Shown here piece after piece: positions 11,123 through 22,851 of a stretch of DNA of 64,000 bases. The DNA is taken from contig LNAC01000734.1 in assembly GCA_002007465.1 (NCBI GenBank), positions 301-64,300 on the forward strand, read 5' to 3'. Position numbers and translations under genes: made by a program. This stretch comes from Ailurus styani. Its lineage: Eukaryota; Chordata; Mammalia; Carnivora; Ailuridae. The stretch's first letter is position 1. Every line of letters begins with the position of its first letter. The notes beneath the pieces were generated by a model, which did not search any database, was not told the DNA's origin, and saw only the letters and a program-made list of their open reading frames with translations.

Positions 11123-11764
11123 GCTTCAAACTAATGAAGTTAATCATTATAAAGGAGGAATTTGTAAAAGGTTTTTGTATATTAAGATTGTTAATTAAAC
11201 CGGATTGACATTTTGACTTATTTCGAAATGCTCAAATAGTTAATTCCTTTGACCTCATGGAGTGATCAAATACATTGTTTTATCTTACCATATTAAATCA
11301 TCTTAAAATGTTCCAAAAAATTTTATCACAGTATCTTCTATATTCAATATTTTTGACTTATTAATCTTTTTGCACTCATAAGTACATATTTATGGCCATT
11401 TATTTATCATAATTTTGTTTTCTGGTTCATATGAGCTTCATGAGACAAAGTGTAAAGATGTCTTTCTTTTTTATCTTTTGGTATTTTATTCCAAAAGGGA
11501 TTTTTCCTATGTGTAAAATAACCCAACAGTGCTATCACGTGATCTGTAACTTCTAGGGGGATAATTCTGAAATTCATTTACTGACATCTTCCATGGTTCT
11601 TGTGTATCCAGGTTTTTCTCTTTTCTTGAATACATTTGTGACATGTATATATTCCCAAGATGTATAAGTTGTGAAATTTTTTATGTATATTCATAAAGCT
11701 GTACATAGACCATAACTATAACTTTTAATTTTATGTCGTGGTTATTTTAAAATTAAATACTTTT

Positions 11765-11926
11765 GGGATGCCTGGGTGGCTCAGTCAGTTAAGCATCTGC
11801 TTTGGCTTAGGTCATGATTCTGGAGTCCTGGGATCAAGTCTCACGTGAGGAGTCTGCTTCTCCCCATGCCTGCTTATACTTCCTGCTCTCTTTTTCTCTC
11901 TGACAAATAAATCAAATCTTTAAAAA
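11765..11926 (+). mobile_element. CAN SINE, short copy with 15-bp TSD
   Basis: TSD AAATTAAATACTTTT at 11750-11764 and 11927-11941. It is about 30-40 bp shorter than the neighbouring copies: the segment between CAAGTCTCACG and TGAGGAGTCTGC is missing. Confidence 0.97.
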
Positions 11927-11941
11927 AAATTAAATACTTTT

Positions 11942-14077
11942 AATAAACTTTGAATATAGCAAATATGTTGAAATCATTTTATAAGGTATTTGTGCATATG
12001 TAATTATATATCTACATAAATATATAAGATATAATTATATATTATCTAGCTGTATAATTCCATATTTGAATATAACCATATTATATATGCCCATATTTAT
12101 ATAAAACCAGGAAGCAAAATAACTTTGAAACATACTCAGACCTCACTTAACATGTTGGCTTTTTCTGTAAAACAAAATTTATTTACTCAGTAGTGATGTA
12201 AAATTTATTATAGAATACTGATCCCACAGATATATTCAGGTAAAATAAGAGTTTCTGGAACTTTATATCACCCAAGAATGTTTTTCAGCAGGTGACTATA
12301 TCATCTTTTAGAAATATGTGAACTATGTGTTAGGCAATGAATAACCAAAGCTTAATATATTTGCTATAAGTGATCTCCCCAAAGACAATTACTTTAATCG
12401 AAAGGGCAATATTTTGTTAAATTCATTTATCACAGCATATCTGTAATACTAAATGGCAATACCTGGGATAAGCTTAATAATATTCACAAATCAATCTCTA
12501 ACCAAGAAGCCAATATAATGGGTTCATGATAAGTCCAGTTAAATACTACTAGGAATTGCTTAAAAGCTATGTCTCTAATACAGAGAATTTGTTCATTCAG
12601 AACAGAATCATTTTGAAAATTACACCCTACTAAATTCTGCCAGAGTGAGTATATCACTAACAATCATGGGATTAAATTTTAACTGAATTTTGGATTACTC
12701 ATTGGAAAATAAAAATGTGAGTTTTTAATCTTAACATCTTTATGTGATCTTATGACATTGTTCATATTTCTAAATAACTACCAACCTGAAGTTTTATATA
12801 GTGCCATCTGGACCTAAAGATTATAAACTAAATATAACAAAATAAAAGAGAGAGGACATGTTAATTCTGAGAGAAAACTAGTAAAATTCAGAATTTGTCC
12901 TTATAATCTGTCACCATAGAGTTTCTTCCATCTCTTAAGTCTGTGGAATTTTCAGTAGTTGGAAGTCCTGTCTTCTTCAACAGAAGGTTGTTATAGTATA
13001 AAAATAAATTGAATTTTTAGACTATATCCACTGAAACCTGCTAGTATGCACCAGACAGAGGCATTTTTTGAAATTTTCCATAACTTTCTTTTCTTTTTTT
13101 TTTTTCCATAACTTTATTTTCATCAGTTGCAACGTCGTTGTGATTTCACAGTGTCCACAGTGGTATAGGTGGGAAGTGCTCTATACTGGGGAACAAGAAA
13201 TTCAGTAAATAAGGTTTGATTAGTTGTAGGTCCTTGCTCGGGATAGCTGAAGTATTTCTCAGTCTCCTCGTTGGTAAATGGTTGTATATAATAGAGAATT
13301 ATTAAGAACTTTTTCTTCTAAATCATAAGTGTTGAGTATTCTTTGAACTGTAAACTGTTATCCTCAAAAATGAAATAGACTCCCACTAATTTTCGTAGCT
13401 CTTGCTGTTTAAAATGGAAGTTTATGGATACAAATTAAGTAAAGGAAATGTCCATGAGTCTCCAATGGAGAATTAGTAGATTATTTGTAAAAATAAAATG
13501 AGATAGTTGGTTATATTTCCGTGTCTCACCACTCAACTTAATATCAAAGTAAAATTCAAATAGGTACAAAACTTTAAGTTAATTAAAAATAACCACGAAA
13601 TTGTTAGAAAATACTAAACAACAATTTTAAGAGGAAGCTGTTATTTAGAGCTTATTTTATGCTTGGTAAGAACTCACTAAGAGCCAAGTGAAAAAAATTC
13701 AGAATTGTGTGGGGTGCTAAACGTTATAATGGTAGCCTGACATGAGTTTCACATGGGCAGTGGGTGGATTTTATAGTGCTTTACCCTATAAAAATTGGCC
13801 AGTGCACAAGTCAGGGCTTTCTCTACTTTTACTGCAGAGAGCTGATTATTGAAACATTTACTAGAATACTGCTATGTATCCATACTGTTTACAATAAGTC
13901 TAATAACTAATCTGTTGGGTACTACAGATGAGGAAACTTAAATATAAAAACTGGAAGTGAGTTAATATGTGAACGAAAACAAGTTTCTGAAAATTAAACC
14001 CACAAATGAAAGCACAAACGGGGTATTGATATATCATATTACATAAAAGAAATGACAGATAAAAATTTTTATATAGT
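11942..14077. other. Unique AT-rich DNA, nothing recognised apart from one bare poly(T) insertion
   Basis: No exon or repeat family recognised. 12000-12110 is AT-rich low complexity. Confidence 0.45.
13074..13115. repeat. 14-bp direct repeat around a bare poly(T) run
   Basis: TTTTCCATAACTTT at 13074-13087 and 13102-13115, separated only by CTTTTCTTTTTTTTT. This is the structure expected if L1 machinery inserted little more than a poly(A) tail on the minus strand. Confidence 0.6.
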
Positions 14078-14096
14078 AAAAAGCTAATACAGTTCA

Positions 14097-14407
14097 GGGG
14101 CCCCTGGGTGGCTCAGTCAGTTAAGCACCTGCCTTCTGCTCAGGTCATGAATCGGGGTGTCTATTCATATATATGAATATGAATATATATATATGAATAT
14201 ATATATTCATCTGGGATTGAAAAAATATATATATATATATTCACCTGGGATTGAATATATGTATATTCATCTGGGATACTCACCTGGGGTTGAGCCTGTG
14301 TCAGACTCCCTGCTCAGTGGGCAGTCTGTTTCCCCCTCTCCCTCTCTGCCTCCTCCCGCTTGTGCTCTCTCTCTCTCTCTCTCAAATAAATAAATAACAT
14401 CTTTTTT
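14097..14407 (+). mobile_element. CAN SINE with expanded internal AT minisatellite
   Basis: TSD AAAAAGCTAATAC (14078-14090) and AAAAAGCTGATAC (14408-14420). Head and tail are normal, but the region where the tRNA B box should be (14162-14293) is swollen by AT tracts and copies of CTGGGATTGA. This adds about 115 bp to the element. Confidence 0.95.
14162..14293. repeat. Compound AT / CTGGGATTGA repeat within a SINE
   Basis: Four copies of a unit like CA(T/C)CTGGGATTGA, near 14208, 14242, 14268 (…GGATACT) and 14281 (CACCTGGGGTTGA), are separated by (AT)n blocks containing GAATAT and TATTCA. The core unit is the SINE's own CCTGGGATTGAGCC. Confidence 0.85.
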
Positions 14408-14420
14408 AAAAAGCTGATAC

Positions 14421-15455
14421 TGCTCATCAGATTAACACTTTAATAAAAATCCAGGTACAGAAAATAAGCAAGTCAAAGAGAAGAAATATGGAAGATCAAA
14501 ATATAGGAAACAGGACATTCACTGAATGTATAAGACACTACTTTTTTCTTAAATTGGCAAAAAATACAAAATCCAAATATCCTAGATGGCAACAAGTGGA
14601 TACATAAAATACATATATGCACATATATCATTGGTAAAGCTCAGAATAGTATATACAGTAACCACATACTTATGTAAAACAAGAGGGGAACCAATATATA
14701 TTCATCCGCTTTTATCCACATGAGACTTTTGGAAGGATATACAAGAAGATGGTAGCAGTGATAACTTCCTTTCAGGGGATATTATGGGAATGAGTGAAGA
14801 TAGGGAGTAGCCATGAGAGACAGAATATTTATTTTATATGATTTTATGATTTTACTCTTAAACCACATAAATGCATTTTCTAGTCAAATATTTATTAAAT
14901 GAATTTCATAATGTTAAAATAAATATAAATTATATGATGGATGCTGTAAATTGTATTATAAATGCAGATATGCAGGTACAGAATGAAAAATCAAAAAATA
15001 TCTTTAACATTTATCTTTGGTTGCTTTTAGTTTCATATTTACTTTGCTTTATTTTCCATATATTCTGAAGGATCAGCTTTGATAATCAGAGCACAGTATA
15101 TACTGTGGATGTAGGATAGTTATAGACTGGAGGATTATAAACTCCTTTGACAGACGAGTTAGTAGAATATGGCATTTTCAATATTTTATGAAATCTAAAG
15201 GGGGAAAGCTACATAACATGTGGAAAATTTTTTCTCACTTAAGAAAATTGAATGCACGAGATCTCCTTGGTTTAAAAATATTGGGCACAGCTTCTTTGAT
15301 ACCAAAACTATCCATGATTTCACTGATGGCTTTTGTGTATGCAAAGAATTATCTAAGGTGCTTATTACCACTTGGATACCGCTTGAATACTACCCCTACA
15401 GATACTCCCTCAGTTGCATAGGACTTAATATTTGGCATGGTCACAGATACCCAGG
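14421..15455. other. Unique AT-rich DNA, nothing recognised
   Basis: Short open frames such as 14871-15068 and 15188-15421 have no recognisable domain and no good splice context. Confidence 0.45.
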
Positions 15456-15485
15456 TGACATTTTATTTTATTTTTCATTTTATTT

Positions 15486-15665
15486 ATTTTTTTTTTNNNN
15501 NNNNNNNNNNNNNNNNNNNNNNNNNNNNNNNNNNNNNNNNNNNNNNNNNNNNNNNNNNNNNNNNNNNNNNNNNAGAGCCCGATGCGGGCCTCGATCCCAG
15601 GACCCTGAGATCATGACCTGAGCCGAAAGCAGAGGCTTTAACCCACTGAGCCACCCAGGCGCCCA
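15486..15665 (-). mobile_element. CAN SINE in an L1 poly(A) tract, half missing in an assembly gap
   Basis: Only the head half (15574-15665, GAGCCCGATGCGGGCCTCGA ... CCCAGGCGCCC) is sequenced. Flanking TTCATTTTATTT at 15474-15485 and 15666-15677 is the likely TSD. The Ns replace the purine-rich middle and the tail. Confidence 0.9.
15497..15573. other. Assembly gap, 77 Ns
   Basis: A run of N inside the SINE. Given the usual SINE length, 77 is close to the missing amount, so the gap size may be an estimate rather than measured. Confidence 1.
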
Positions 15666-16054
15666 TTCATTTTATTTTTTTTACAGTTTTTTTTTTCAGT
15701 GATCCAAGATTCATTCTTTATGTACCACACCCAGTGCTCCATGCAATGTGTGCCCTCCTTAATACCCACCCAATGGGGCTCACCCATTCCCACTCCCCGC
15801 TCCCCTCCATAACCCTCAGTTCATTTCTCAGAGTCCACAATCTCTCATCTTTCATCTCCCCCTCCAATTTACCCCAATTTACTTTTCCTTTCCTTCTCCT
15901 GAAGTCCTCCATTTTATTCCTCATGTTCCACAAGTGAAACCATATGATAATTGACTTTCTCTGCTTGATTTATTTCACTCAGCATAATCTTGCCCAGACC
16001 CATCAATGTTGATATAAAAGTTGGGTATTCATCCTTTCTGATGGCTGAGTAATA

Positions 16055-16519
16055 TTACATTGTATATATGAACCACATCTTCTTTATCCATTCGTCTGTT
16101 GAAGGGCCTCTCAGCTCTTTCCACAGTTTGGCAATTGTGGACATTGCTGCTATGAACATTGGGGTACATATGGCCCTTCTTTTCATTACATCTGTATCTT
16201 TGAGGTAAATACCCAGTAGTGCAATTGCAGGGTCATAGGGTAGGTCTATTTTTAATTTTTTGAGGAATCTCCACACTGTTTTCCAAAGTGGCTGCACCAA
16301 CTCGCATTCCCACCAACAGTGAAAGAGGGTTCCCCTTTCTCCACATCCTCTCCAACACTTGTTGTTTCTTGTCCTGTTGATTTTGGCCATTCTAACTGGT
16401 GTAAGGTGGTATCTCAATGAGGTTTTGATTTGAGTTTCCCTGATGGCAAGTGATGATGAAGACTTTTTAATGTGTCTGTTAACCATTTGTATGTCTTCTT
16501 CGGAGAAGTGTCTGTTCAT
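16055..16519 (-). pseudogene. L1 ORF2p C-terminal remnant
   Basis: An open frame of 154 codons holds the conserved ORF2p C-terminal region: [31 protein letters not shown], a Cys-rich part with [18 protein letters not shown], and [14 protein letters not shown]. It stops right after KKMWFIYTM. The related L1 at 52678-52890 reads on into EYYSAI there, so the stop is a GAA-to-TAA change. Endonuclease and reverse-transcriptase domains are absent because of 5' truncation. Non-functional. Confidence 0.9.
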
Positions 16520-16549
16520 GTCTTCTGCCCGCTTTTTGACATTTTAACA

Positions 16550-17990
16550 TTGACTTGGAATCTGCAGTGTCCAGAGTGTATGTAAGCACTGTCAGGATTT
16601 AAATACTGTCAATGGATGGCATGAAGGTGTTTGTGTTCATCTTCATATAGTAAGTGGTTCACATTTCTCAGTTTACAAATTGTGATATTTTCCTTTTTAA
16701 GTGGGTACCAGGTGCTCTGTGACTAGTAAAAACAGTTAAATGGAAAAAAAATATTTAACGGTGTCCTCAAAAGTGAAGTATTTTCTATAACCTAGAAGGT
16801 TTTGAGTGTCAGAATGAAACAGAAGATACGTGTGTACTATCAACACTTGTGAAAAATAACTGACCTTTCTGTGATTTCTCCTTAATTATGTAGATCTTAG
16901 AAGAAAATAATAGATTCCAATGCAAAATATCCATGTTAAAACCCTGAACAATAAATACATGTGCACAAGTATAGTTTAAATTAGATCTTTCATGAAACAA
17001 ATGAAAAACCGTCTTGACTTCAGAATGGCTGTCAGACTATGTTCTGCTTTAAAAAAAAAATCACAGCTTAGGTAAGTGTTCTACTCTGGATAAAAACATT
17101 ATGATGCCTGGAGGGATATTTTTATTTCATAACTTTATTTCATAAAACAGTAAACAAAAAGGGTAAAAAAAGTAAGGATCTCTGGTAAAGCCAGAGAAAG
17201 AAGCTAAGAAATCTGTGACACTTTGGAAAATACTCTGGAGTAAAGCTTTGTGGCTGGGGAACCAATTATAAACTAGAACAAAGGAATTGTTCCACACAGT
17301 AGCCACTAACAAAACTGTCACCCAGAAACAGAGATCCAGGAAATAGATTATCCATGAGGAAATAACACGAAGCTTCATTACTGTATGGAATATTTCTGAG
17401 AGACAGAGAAAAGAAAATGAAAACAAAAGGCAGAGAGACTGACCGTAAAATTTGATCTAGCAAACAACAAATTATAAATGCTGTTAATATGATGTAATAT
17501 AGCAAAGGAGACTATTAGGAACATCAGAAGATAATATTAATAGCACCATTTTTTAGAGGATAAAAAAGGAACACCAATTTTTTGTACTTTTGTTGCATTG
17601 ATGCTCTTTGTGAGTGGGCAAGAACATGAGTATAGCAATCGTCAAGTCAGTAGATCCGTTTTTTTCTGTAACTCTTTCCTTACCTCCCTGACACCAACAG
17701 TATACTATTTGAAATTTTGAAACAAGTACCAGGCATTGTTTCATCTCACCTATGTGTGTGTGTGTGTCTGTGTCTGTGTATAAATAAAGGAACAAATAAA
17801 TGTATTACTATTTATGTGTTTGTGTGGTTAAGGCAGGTTATTTTGTTTCATTTTGCTTTAGTTTTTTAGACCTTGCTTTTTAAATTGTTTGTGTAGTTTT
17901 GTTTTAAATTATGTAAAAAATATTTTTTATGTTTCCAAATTTAAATCTACAAAGTAATCTATATTAAGAGAATATAACCTTTTCTGTCTC
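16550..17990. other. Unique AT-rich DNA upstream of a candidate exon
   Basis: No repeats recognised apart from a short TG run at 17752-17780. Minus-strand frames at 17127-17505 are hydrophobic but have no homology I recognise. Confidence 0.4.
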
Positions 17991-17995
17991 CCCAG

Positions 17996-18045
17996 GAATA
18001 TTCTGCTAAAATGCAGTTCCTGTTTCCTGGACTGGAGCATGACAG
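17996..18045 (+). CDS. Candidate 50-bp exon (exon A), unidentified gene
   Basis: A strong acceptor (CCTTTTCTGTCTCCCCAG) precedes GAATATTCTGC, and a strong donor (GACAG then GTATGT) follows. The first frame is open and reads EYSAKMQFLFPGLEHD with two bases (AG) left over. An internal ATG with A at -3 could be a start codon. The left-over AG joins in frame with the candidate exon at 33533. No protein family was recognised. Open frames this short are common by chance, so the support is the splice sites plus the phase match. It could also be a non-coding exon or a decoy. Confidence 0.35.
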
Positions 18046-18164
18046 GTATGTGATATTTTAATTTCTGTGATGTCTGATGCAGAAAGTTAGAAATGATGAC
18101 CTAAAGTCTGTATTTCAAATATATTTTTATCTAAATACTAAATTTATAATAAATGGTAGAAAAT

Positions 18165-18350
18165 TTCTTTCAAGTGCTTATTATATGCCATTACCTATGC
18201 AACATTATTACCTATTTGAATCTTAATAGACCAGTTATATAATAATTATATTTTTGTGAACAAGAAATCCAAGACTCAAGGATGATGGTTTTCTAAGATA
18301 CTAGCAAATATCAGAGTTGGAATTTGAAGTTAGTGATGTCTGACAAGGAA
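18165..18350 (-). mobile_element. Possible MIR remnant
   Basis: AACATTATTACCTATTTGAATCTTAATAG and CAAGAAATCCAAGACTCAAGG resemble an inverted, decayed MIR core. Weak. Confidence 0.3.
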
Positions 18351-19516
18351 ATTAAGGAGGGGTTGCCTACTCTGTGCCTGACTGCATTGAGAAACAGGTG
18401 CAGCACACAGAAAAGGTATATTGAAGCAAAATCTTTATTTAGGGAAGAGAGAACATAAGGGAATTTCTGTTACCAAATTATTGCAACAGAATTAAGTCAT
18501 ATTTTAAGGGAAAGTCAATGAGATGAACTGTTAATTGTGTGTGTAGTAGCAGCCAAAAAAGTGGGGAATTTGAAAAGGAAAACAATCACAGTGAGGCAAC
18601 GTGCAAGAAATGGTACAACATAGGAACAAAGATATAAGGTTTTGAAAAATGCATCCGTGTTATTTTTTCATTACCACATTAAGAAGAGGGAGCTCTGTTT
18701 TAAGACGGTGTGTTTGGCACAGGTTGAAATAGTCTCATTTTCTTTCAAATGCAATAGTAACAAAAAATATTAGTAATGTTTTTGTCATATTTTGTCTTCC
18801 TTAGATACTTCTGTCATTTAGATGTTTGGCCACCGTAATTCTCTATATCTATTAGTGTTCAATGAATTATTCAAAACTCTTTGTCTTCTTTCATTCACCT
18901 GTTAATTCCTTTTTTACATACACGATTGTGTTTTTAACAGTAATTATTCTCCTTTCTGCTACTTAAAAATATTTTATTTTTATTCTACCTTTGAGGGTTT
19001 GCTAGATCCTTCTTGGTCTGTCTTACATTTTTTTCTTTGAATTTCCACTTATTACAATATTTGTTTTGTTTTCATAGCATGAATAATTGTGCACAAAACA
19101 GTCCTTTCTTATTTTTAAAAAGTGTTGAATATGGAGGCATTGGTCCCACACTGATTAATTTCTAATAACGATTGTTCCATTTTTAGGTTCACTATATAAG
19201 CCATTATTTAATATAAAGTTTAGCGTGGGGAGTAGTTAAAGGTGAGTGAGGGAAGTAACAGCTTAAAATTTGATATAGTGTCCTAGGTTACTGTTTCTCA
19301 CTCTGTGCTCTCAGTGGTCTGGATTTCTCATTACGGAGTGGTCAAAAGACTTTGATAACTTTGTGTGAAGACATGTGGACTATAAATTGTTCGTGTTATA
19401 ATAGTGGACATATGCTTTCTCCTGCCTGGATCAGTAGCACTTACGTAATTGCTTCCCTATAGCTCTCTGTCTGTCCTCCAGCTCTCCACAAATTGTTCTT
19501 TTAAGAAATGAAGATG

Positions 19517-19724
19517 GGGCGCCTGGGTGGCTCAGTGGGTTAAAGCCTCTGCCTTCAGCTCAGGTCATGATCTCAGGGTCCTGGGATCGAGGCCCGTATC
19601 GGGCTCTCTGCTCAGCAGGGAGCCTGCTTCCTCCTCTCTCTCTCTGCCTGCCTCTCTGCCTACTTGTGATCTCTCTCCCTCTGTGAAATAAATAAATAAA
19701 ATCTTAAAAAAAAAAAAAGAAAGA
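19517..19724 (+). mobile_element. Young CAN SINE with perfect 14-bp TSD
   Basis: TSD AAGAAATGAAGATG at 19503-19516 and 19725-19738. The head GGGCGCCTGGGTGGCTCAGT is full-length, and the tail ends in a pure A run plus GAAAG units from the TSD edge. Confidence 0.98.
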
Positions 19725-19739
19725 AAGAAATGAAGATGC

Positions 19740-20650
19740 ACCTGTGAGGTCTCATTCCCCCCGTCTTCTCAAACTCACCACCATTGTTAACAACTGCAGA
19801 CATAAAGTGTTGTTTTCTTGTTTTTACTTATTTTTATTTCTTTGTTTAACTAATGGGGCTACACATCTGTTCATGGTTTTTTATGAGATATTTATATTTT
19901 CTCTTTCCTGAAATAATCATTAGTTTTCTTGACCCCTTATATTATCAATATTATGTGATTGTAAATTTCTTCCCATGCCTGGTATATCATTCTGTTTGTC
20001 ATAAACATTATAGATCATCCCCAATTTATCATTTGCCTTTTAATTTTTGTTATTTTCTATTATATTATATATAAGTATGAGAAGTTTTCTCAATCACATC
20101 TGGCAGTATATTAGGTTTCTGTTGTCATTATGCTTAGGAAAGAGACTTTTCATCCTAAAATGTGAAAATTATTTACTATATTTAATTTTACTTTTTTTAT
20201 ACATATAGACTTGAGCTGGGTGTTATTTAAGATCTGTGGCAAAGTGTACTCACTATCCACAGTTTCCCCAAATTTGTTTCAAATATCACTGCATTGGAGA
20301 GCTTTTTTGCAAAAATCATTGCCTGGAATTGGGTTTGTTTCCAAATATCAATACGGAGTTTTCTTTCTATTTTTCATTTTCTTTTTCTTTTTGGTATGCT
20401 CATAAAAAAGAGAGAGAGATCCAGTTTTCACTGTATTTTATGTATCCAGATACCCATGTCTATCAATTACAGGCTATGCCTACATAAAATGAAATTGGAA
20501 GAATTTCCTTTTTAATTATCCTTTGAGAAGTTTTAGTCTTTGTTTTATCTTGTTAGGACAGAAAGTTCTATCCTTTCTTTAGACCACATCTCCAGAAAAG
20601 GCAGTTTATATGCAAGAGACTAAGTGGTGGGACAGAACATTCATCACTCC
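19740..20650. other. Unique T-rich DNA, nothing recognised
   Basis: Overlapping plus-strand frames (19853-20515) are aromatic-rich products of T-rich sequence, not domains. Confidence 0.4.
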
Positions 20651-20654
20651 TAGC

Positions 20655-21035
20655 ATGTTTGCTTTATTTTATTTTGTTTTCTATTACTATGAAACAGACT
20701 CCATAAAACTCTGTGATTTAACACAACGAGTTATTATTTTCTGAAATTTTGTGTTCAGCAATCTGGGTAATCTTCTGCTAATCTTGCTGGGATCAATCAT
20801 ATGGCTAAATTCCTCTGCTAGGACTGGAGGGTTCAATCTGGCCAAATTCGTGTGGTTTGCAGTTAATACAAACTGTCAGCTGGGCACCTTGATTCTAAGT
20901 AGATTTACATTTAAGTACCCAGTGCTTTCTCATCCTCTGATAGGCTAGACTGGACTTTCACAGCACGATATTCTCAGAAGGTGAGAGTGGAAACTATATG
21001 GCCTCTTAAGACTTAGACATGCTCTTTCTGTTATA
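20655..21035 (-). mobile_element. Probable MaLR (MLT1-like) LTR, antisense
   Basis: The plus-strand text (CTATTACTATGAAACAGACTCC ... CAGCAATCTGGGTAATCTTC ... AGGCTAGACTGGACTTTCAC ... GGCCTCTTAAGACTTAGAC) resembles a common antisense LTR of the MLT1 group. The subfamily is uncertain. The next LTR begins 50 bp downstream in the opposite orientation. Confidence 0.4.
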
Positions 21036-21083
21036 CCCTATTGATCTAAGTAATTTACAAGTAAAATTCAGAGTGAAAGAAGT

Positions 21084-21455
21084 TGCTATGGTCCGAATGT
21101 TTGGGCACCAACCCCCACCATCCCCCCCGCCCCAAATTTGTATGTAGAATCTTAATTCCCAAAGTTAATGGTATTAGTATATGGGGTCCTTGATGCTTAA
21201 GTCATGAGACTGGAACTCTTATGAATGGTATTAGTGCCTTGTAAAGGAGGCTTCAGAGACACCCCAGCCCCTTCTACCATGTAAAGACACATGGAGAAAC
21301 ACTGGCTATGAGCCAGGAAGAGGTCCCTCATCCAGCCATCCTGGCACCATGTGATCTCAGATGTGCAGCCTCCAGAACTGTGAGAAATAAATTTCTATTG
21401 CTTATAGGCTAACAAGTCTGTGATATTTTGTTACAACACTCTGAATGGACTAGCT
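21084..21455 (+). mobile_element. MLT1/MST-type MaLR solo LTR
   Basis: Typical parts in order: TGCTATGGTCCGAATGTTTG start, CTTATGAATGGTATTAGTGCC, CTTCTACCATGTAAAGACAC, CCTCCAGAACTGTGAGAAAT with the AATAAA signal (AGAAATAAATTTCT), and TGTGATATTTTGTTACAACA ... GAATGGACTAG at the end. No internal region is attached. It is an old, inert retroviral-like LTR. Confidence 0.85.
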
Positions 21456-21784
21456 GGATTGGGTAAACTCCACCTTTTGACGGAAACAATGTCACAGTGC
21501 AAACAGGCATGGGCCTAGGAAGGCATGATATTAGAGGTCATGAATGTATCATCAGGCAAAATTAGAAAATTTCTTAACAAGCGTAATCATCATAACACAA
21601 AATTATGATTTTATATTATATCCGTTTTTCTGGATTTAATAATCTCTTGTTCTGACAAAAGAGGCTGAGTTTATGGTTTTAATTTTCAGAAACACTTCAA
21701 AGATGAAATCAGCCCATATTGTCAATGAGAAAGAGGCTAAGGGTGAACCGTAAATCACTCTATGTCACTCCTATTCAGTCCTCT

Positions 21785-22040
21785 GACAAAATTAGATTAA
21801 TATTGCAACCATTTACTAAATGGTTATTTAGTGCCAGGATTTCAGGTAAGCACTTAAAATAATTATCTCTTTTAAAATTCACAGTATCCCTATGAGGTCT
21901 ATATTATTGCTCTCCCTTTGCAGTTGAGAAGTATCAGACCTGGAAATTGGTATAGCATCTACAGGTGATGATTCCATAGTAAAAGGGGGAACTCTGCTTC
22001 AGACTCAGGTGTCTGTGATTGCAAAGGCTGTGCTGTTAAA
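21785..22040 (-). mobile_element. MIR SINE, antisense
   Basis: TTAAAATTCACAGTATCCCTATGAGGTC, then TTGCAGTTGAGAAGTATCAG and AACTCTGCTTCAGACTCAGGTGTC match the inverted MIR core and head (ACAACCCTATGAGGTAG; TTTTACAGATGAGGAA). Confidence 0.65.
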
Positions 22041-22111
22041 AATTTTGCTGTAATCACCAAATATCTTAATAGGTTTATTAAAATTTCAAATTCTCCATAA
22101 GATTTTATTCA

Positions 22112-22115
22112 TATA

Positions 22116-22154
<39 letters not shown>

Positions 22155-22176
22155 GTATATATACATATACATATAT
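22112..22176. repeat. (TG)n-(TA)n compound microsatellite
   Basis: A run of about 15 TG units passes into TA/TATG/TACA units, an alternating purine-pyrimidine tract. Confidence 0.97.
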
Positions 22177-22243
22177 GTTTTAATGGTGAGTTAGTCTCTA
22201 TTTCACCTTAGAAAAATAACTTGTTAAAAAAATCTCAGAAATG

Positions 22244-22390
22244 GGCACCTGGGTGGCTCAGTGGGTTAAAGCCTCTGCCTTTGGCTCAGGTCATGATCTC
22301 AGGGAGCCTGCTGCCTCCTCTCTCTCTGCTTGCCTCTCTGCCTACTTGTGATCTTGCTCTATCTGTCAAATAAATAAATAAAATCTTAAA
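22244..22390 (+). mobile_element. CAN SINE with clean internal deletion
   Basis: TSD AAAAATCTCAGAAATG ends at 22243 and 22407. CATGATCTCAGGG joins directly to AGCCTGCTGCC. Full copies have about 45 bp between two CAGGG motifs there, including the B box. One CAGGG remains, as expected from slippage or recombination between short direct repeats. Confidence 0.95.
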
Positions 22391-22669
22391 AAAAAATCTC
22401 AGAAATGTTTTAATTGAAAAATTACTCAGTAAAACTTGGCCTACAAGTAATAAAATGAAATAAAATGCTATAGTAATCAAATGAAGTTAGTACTCTTATA
22501 AGTGTAGATAGGTTGCTCAGGGGAGCAAAGGAATGTTTAGAGGTAGATTCTTCTAAATGTAAGAAATCCATATATAATTAAGGTAGGCTTTGGAAGAGTA
22601 GTGAAAGGTATATTTATTTGATAGTGTTGAATAGTTTTTATAAGCACAATCTTTAAGTTTAAAAAACAA

Positions 22670-22748
22670 AATTTATATTCATATATAAGTATGAGATATT
22701 TATGAGATATATCTACATTATATCTGAGATATATATGAGATATATCGA
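22670..22748. repeat. AT-rich tandem GAGATATAT region
   Basis: Repeated units of the type TATGAGATAT and ATATCT, partly palindromic. Confidence 0.6.
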
Positions 22749-22851
22749 CACTAATTTTAAGTAGATTTACATTTTGAATAAGGAGAAGATATAGGGGGAT
22801 AACTTTTAGTTTTCAGTATGGAGAAAACCTTTTTAAGAAGAAAATCGATTG

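Larger units (their letters stand above)
15466..16536 (-). mobile_element. 5'-truncated carnivore L1 (ORF2 end plus 3' UTR)
   Basis: Reading the minus strand from 16536 gives the ORF2 C-terminal region, then a 3' UTR with GGTGTGGTACATAAAGAATG near the end, then poly(A). TSD TGACATTTTA lies at 15456-15465 and 16537-16546. The T-rich tail (15466-15695) is split by a younger SINE. It is a dead copy, as the ORF2 fragment shows. Confidence 0.92.

Noticed and set aside
17025..17070. Exon-like segment ending CTTAG/GTAAGTG
   Set aside because: It contains an A10 run, the acceptor is weak, and the frame needed to join 17996 ends in TAG.
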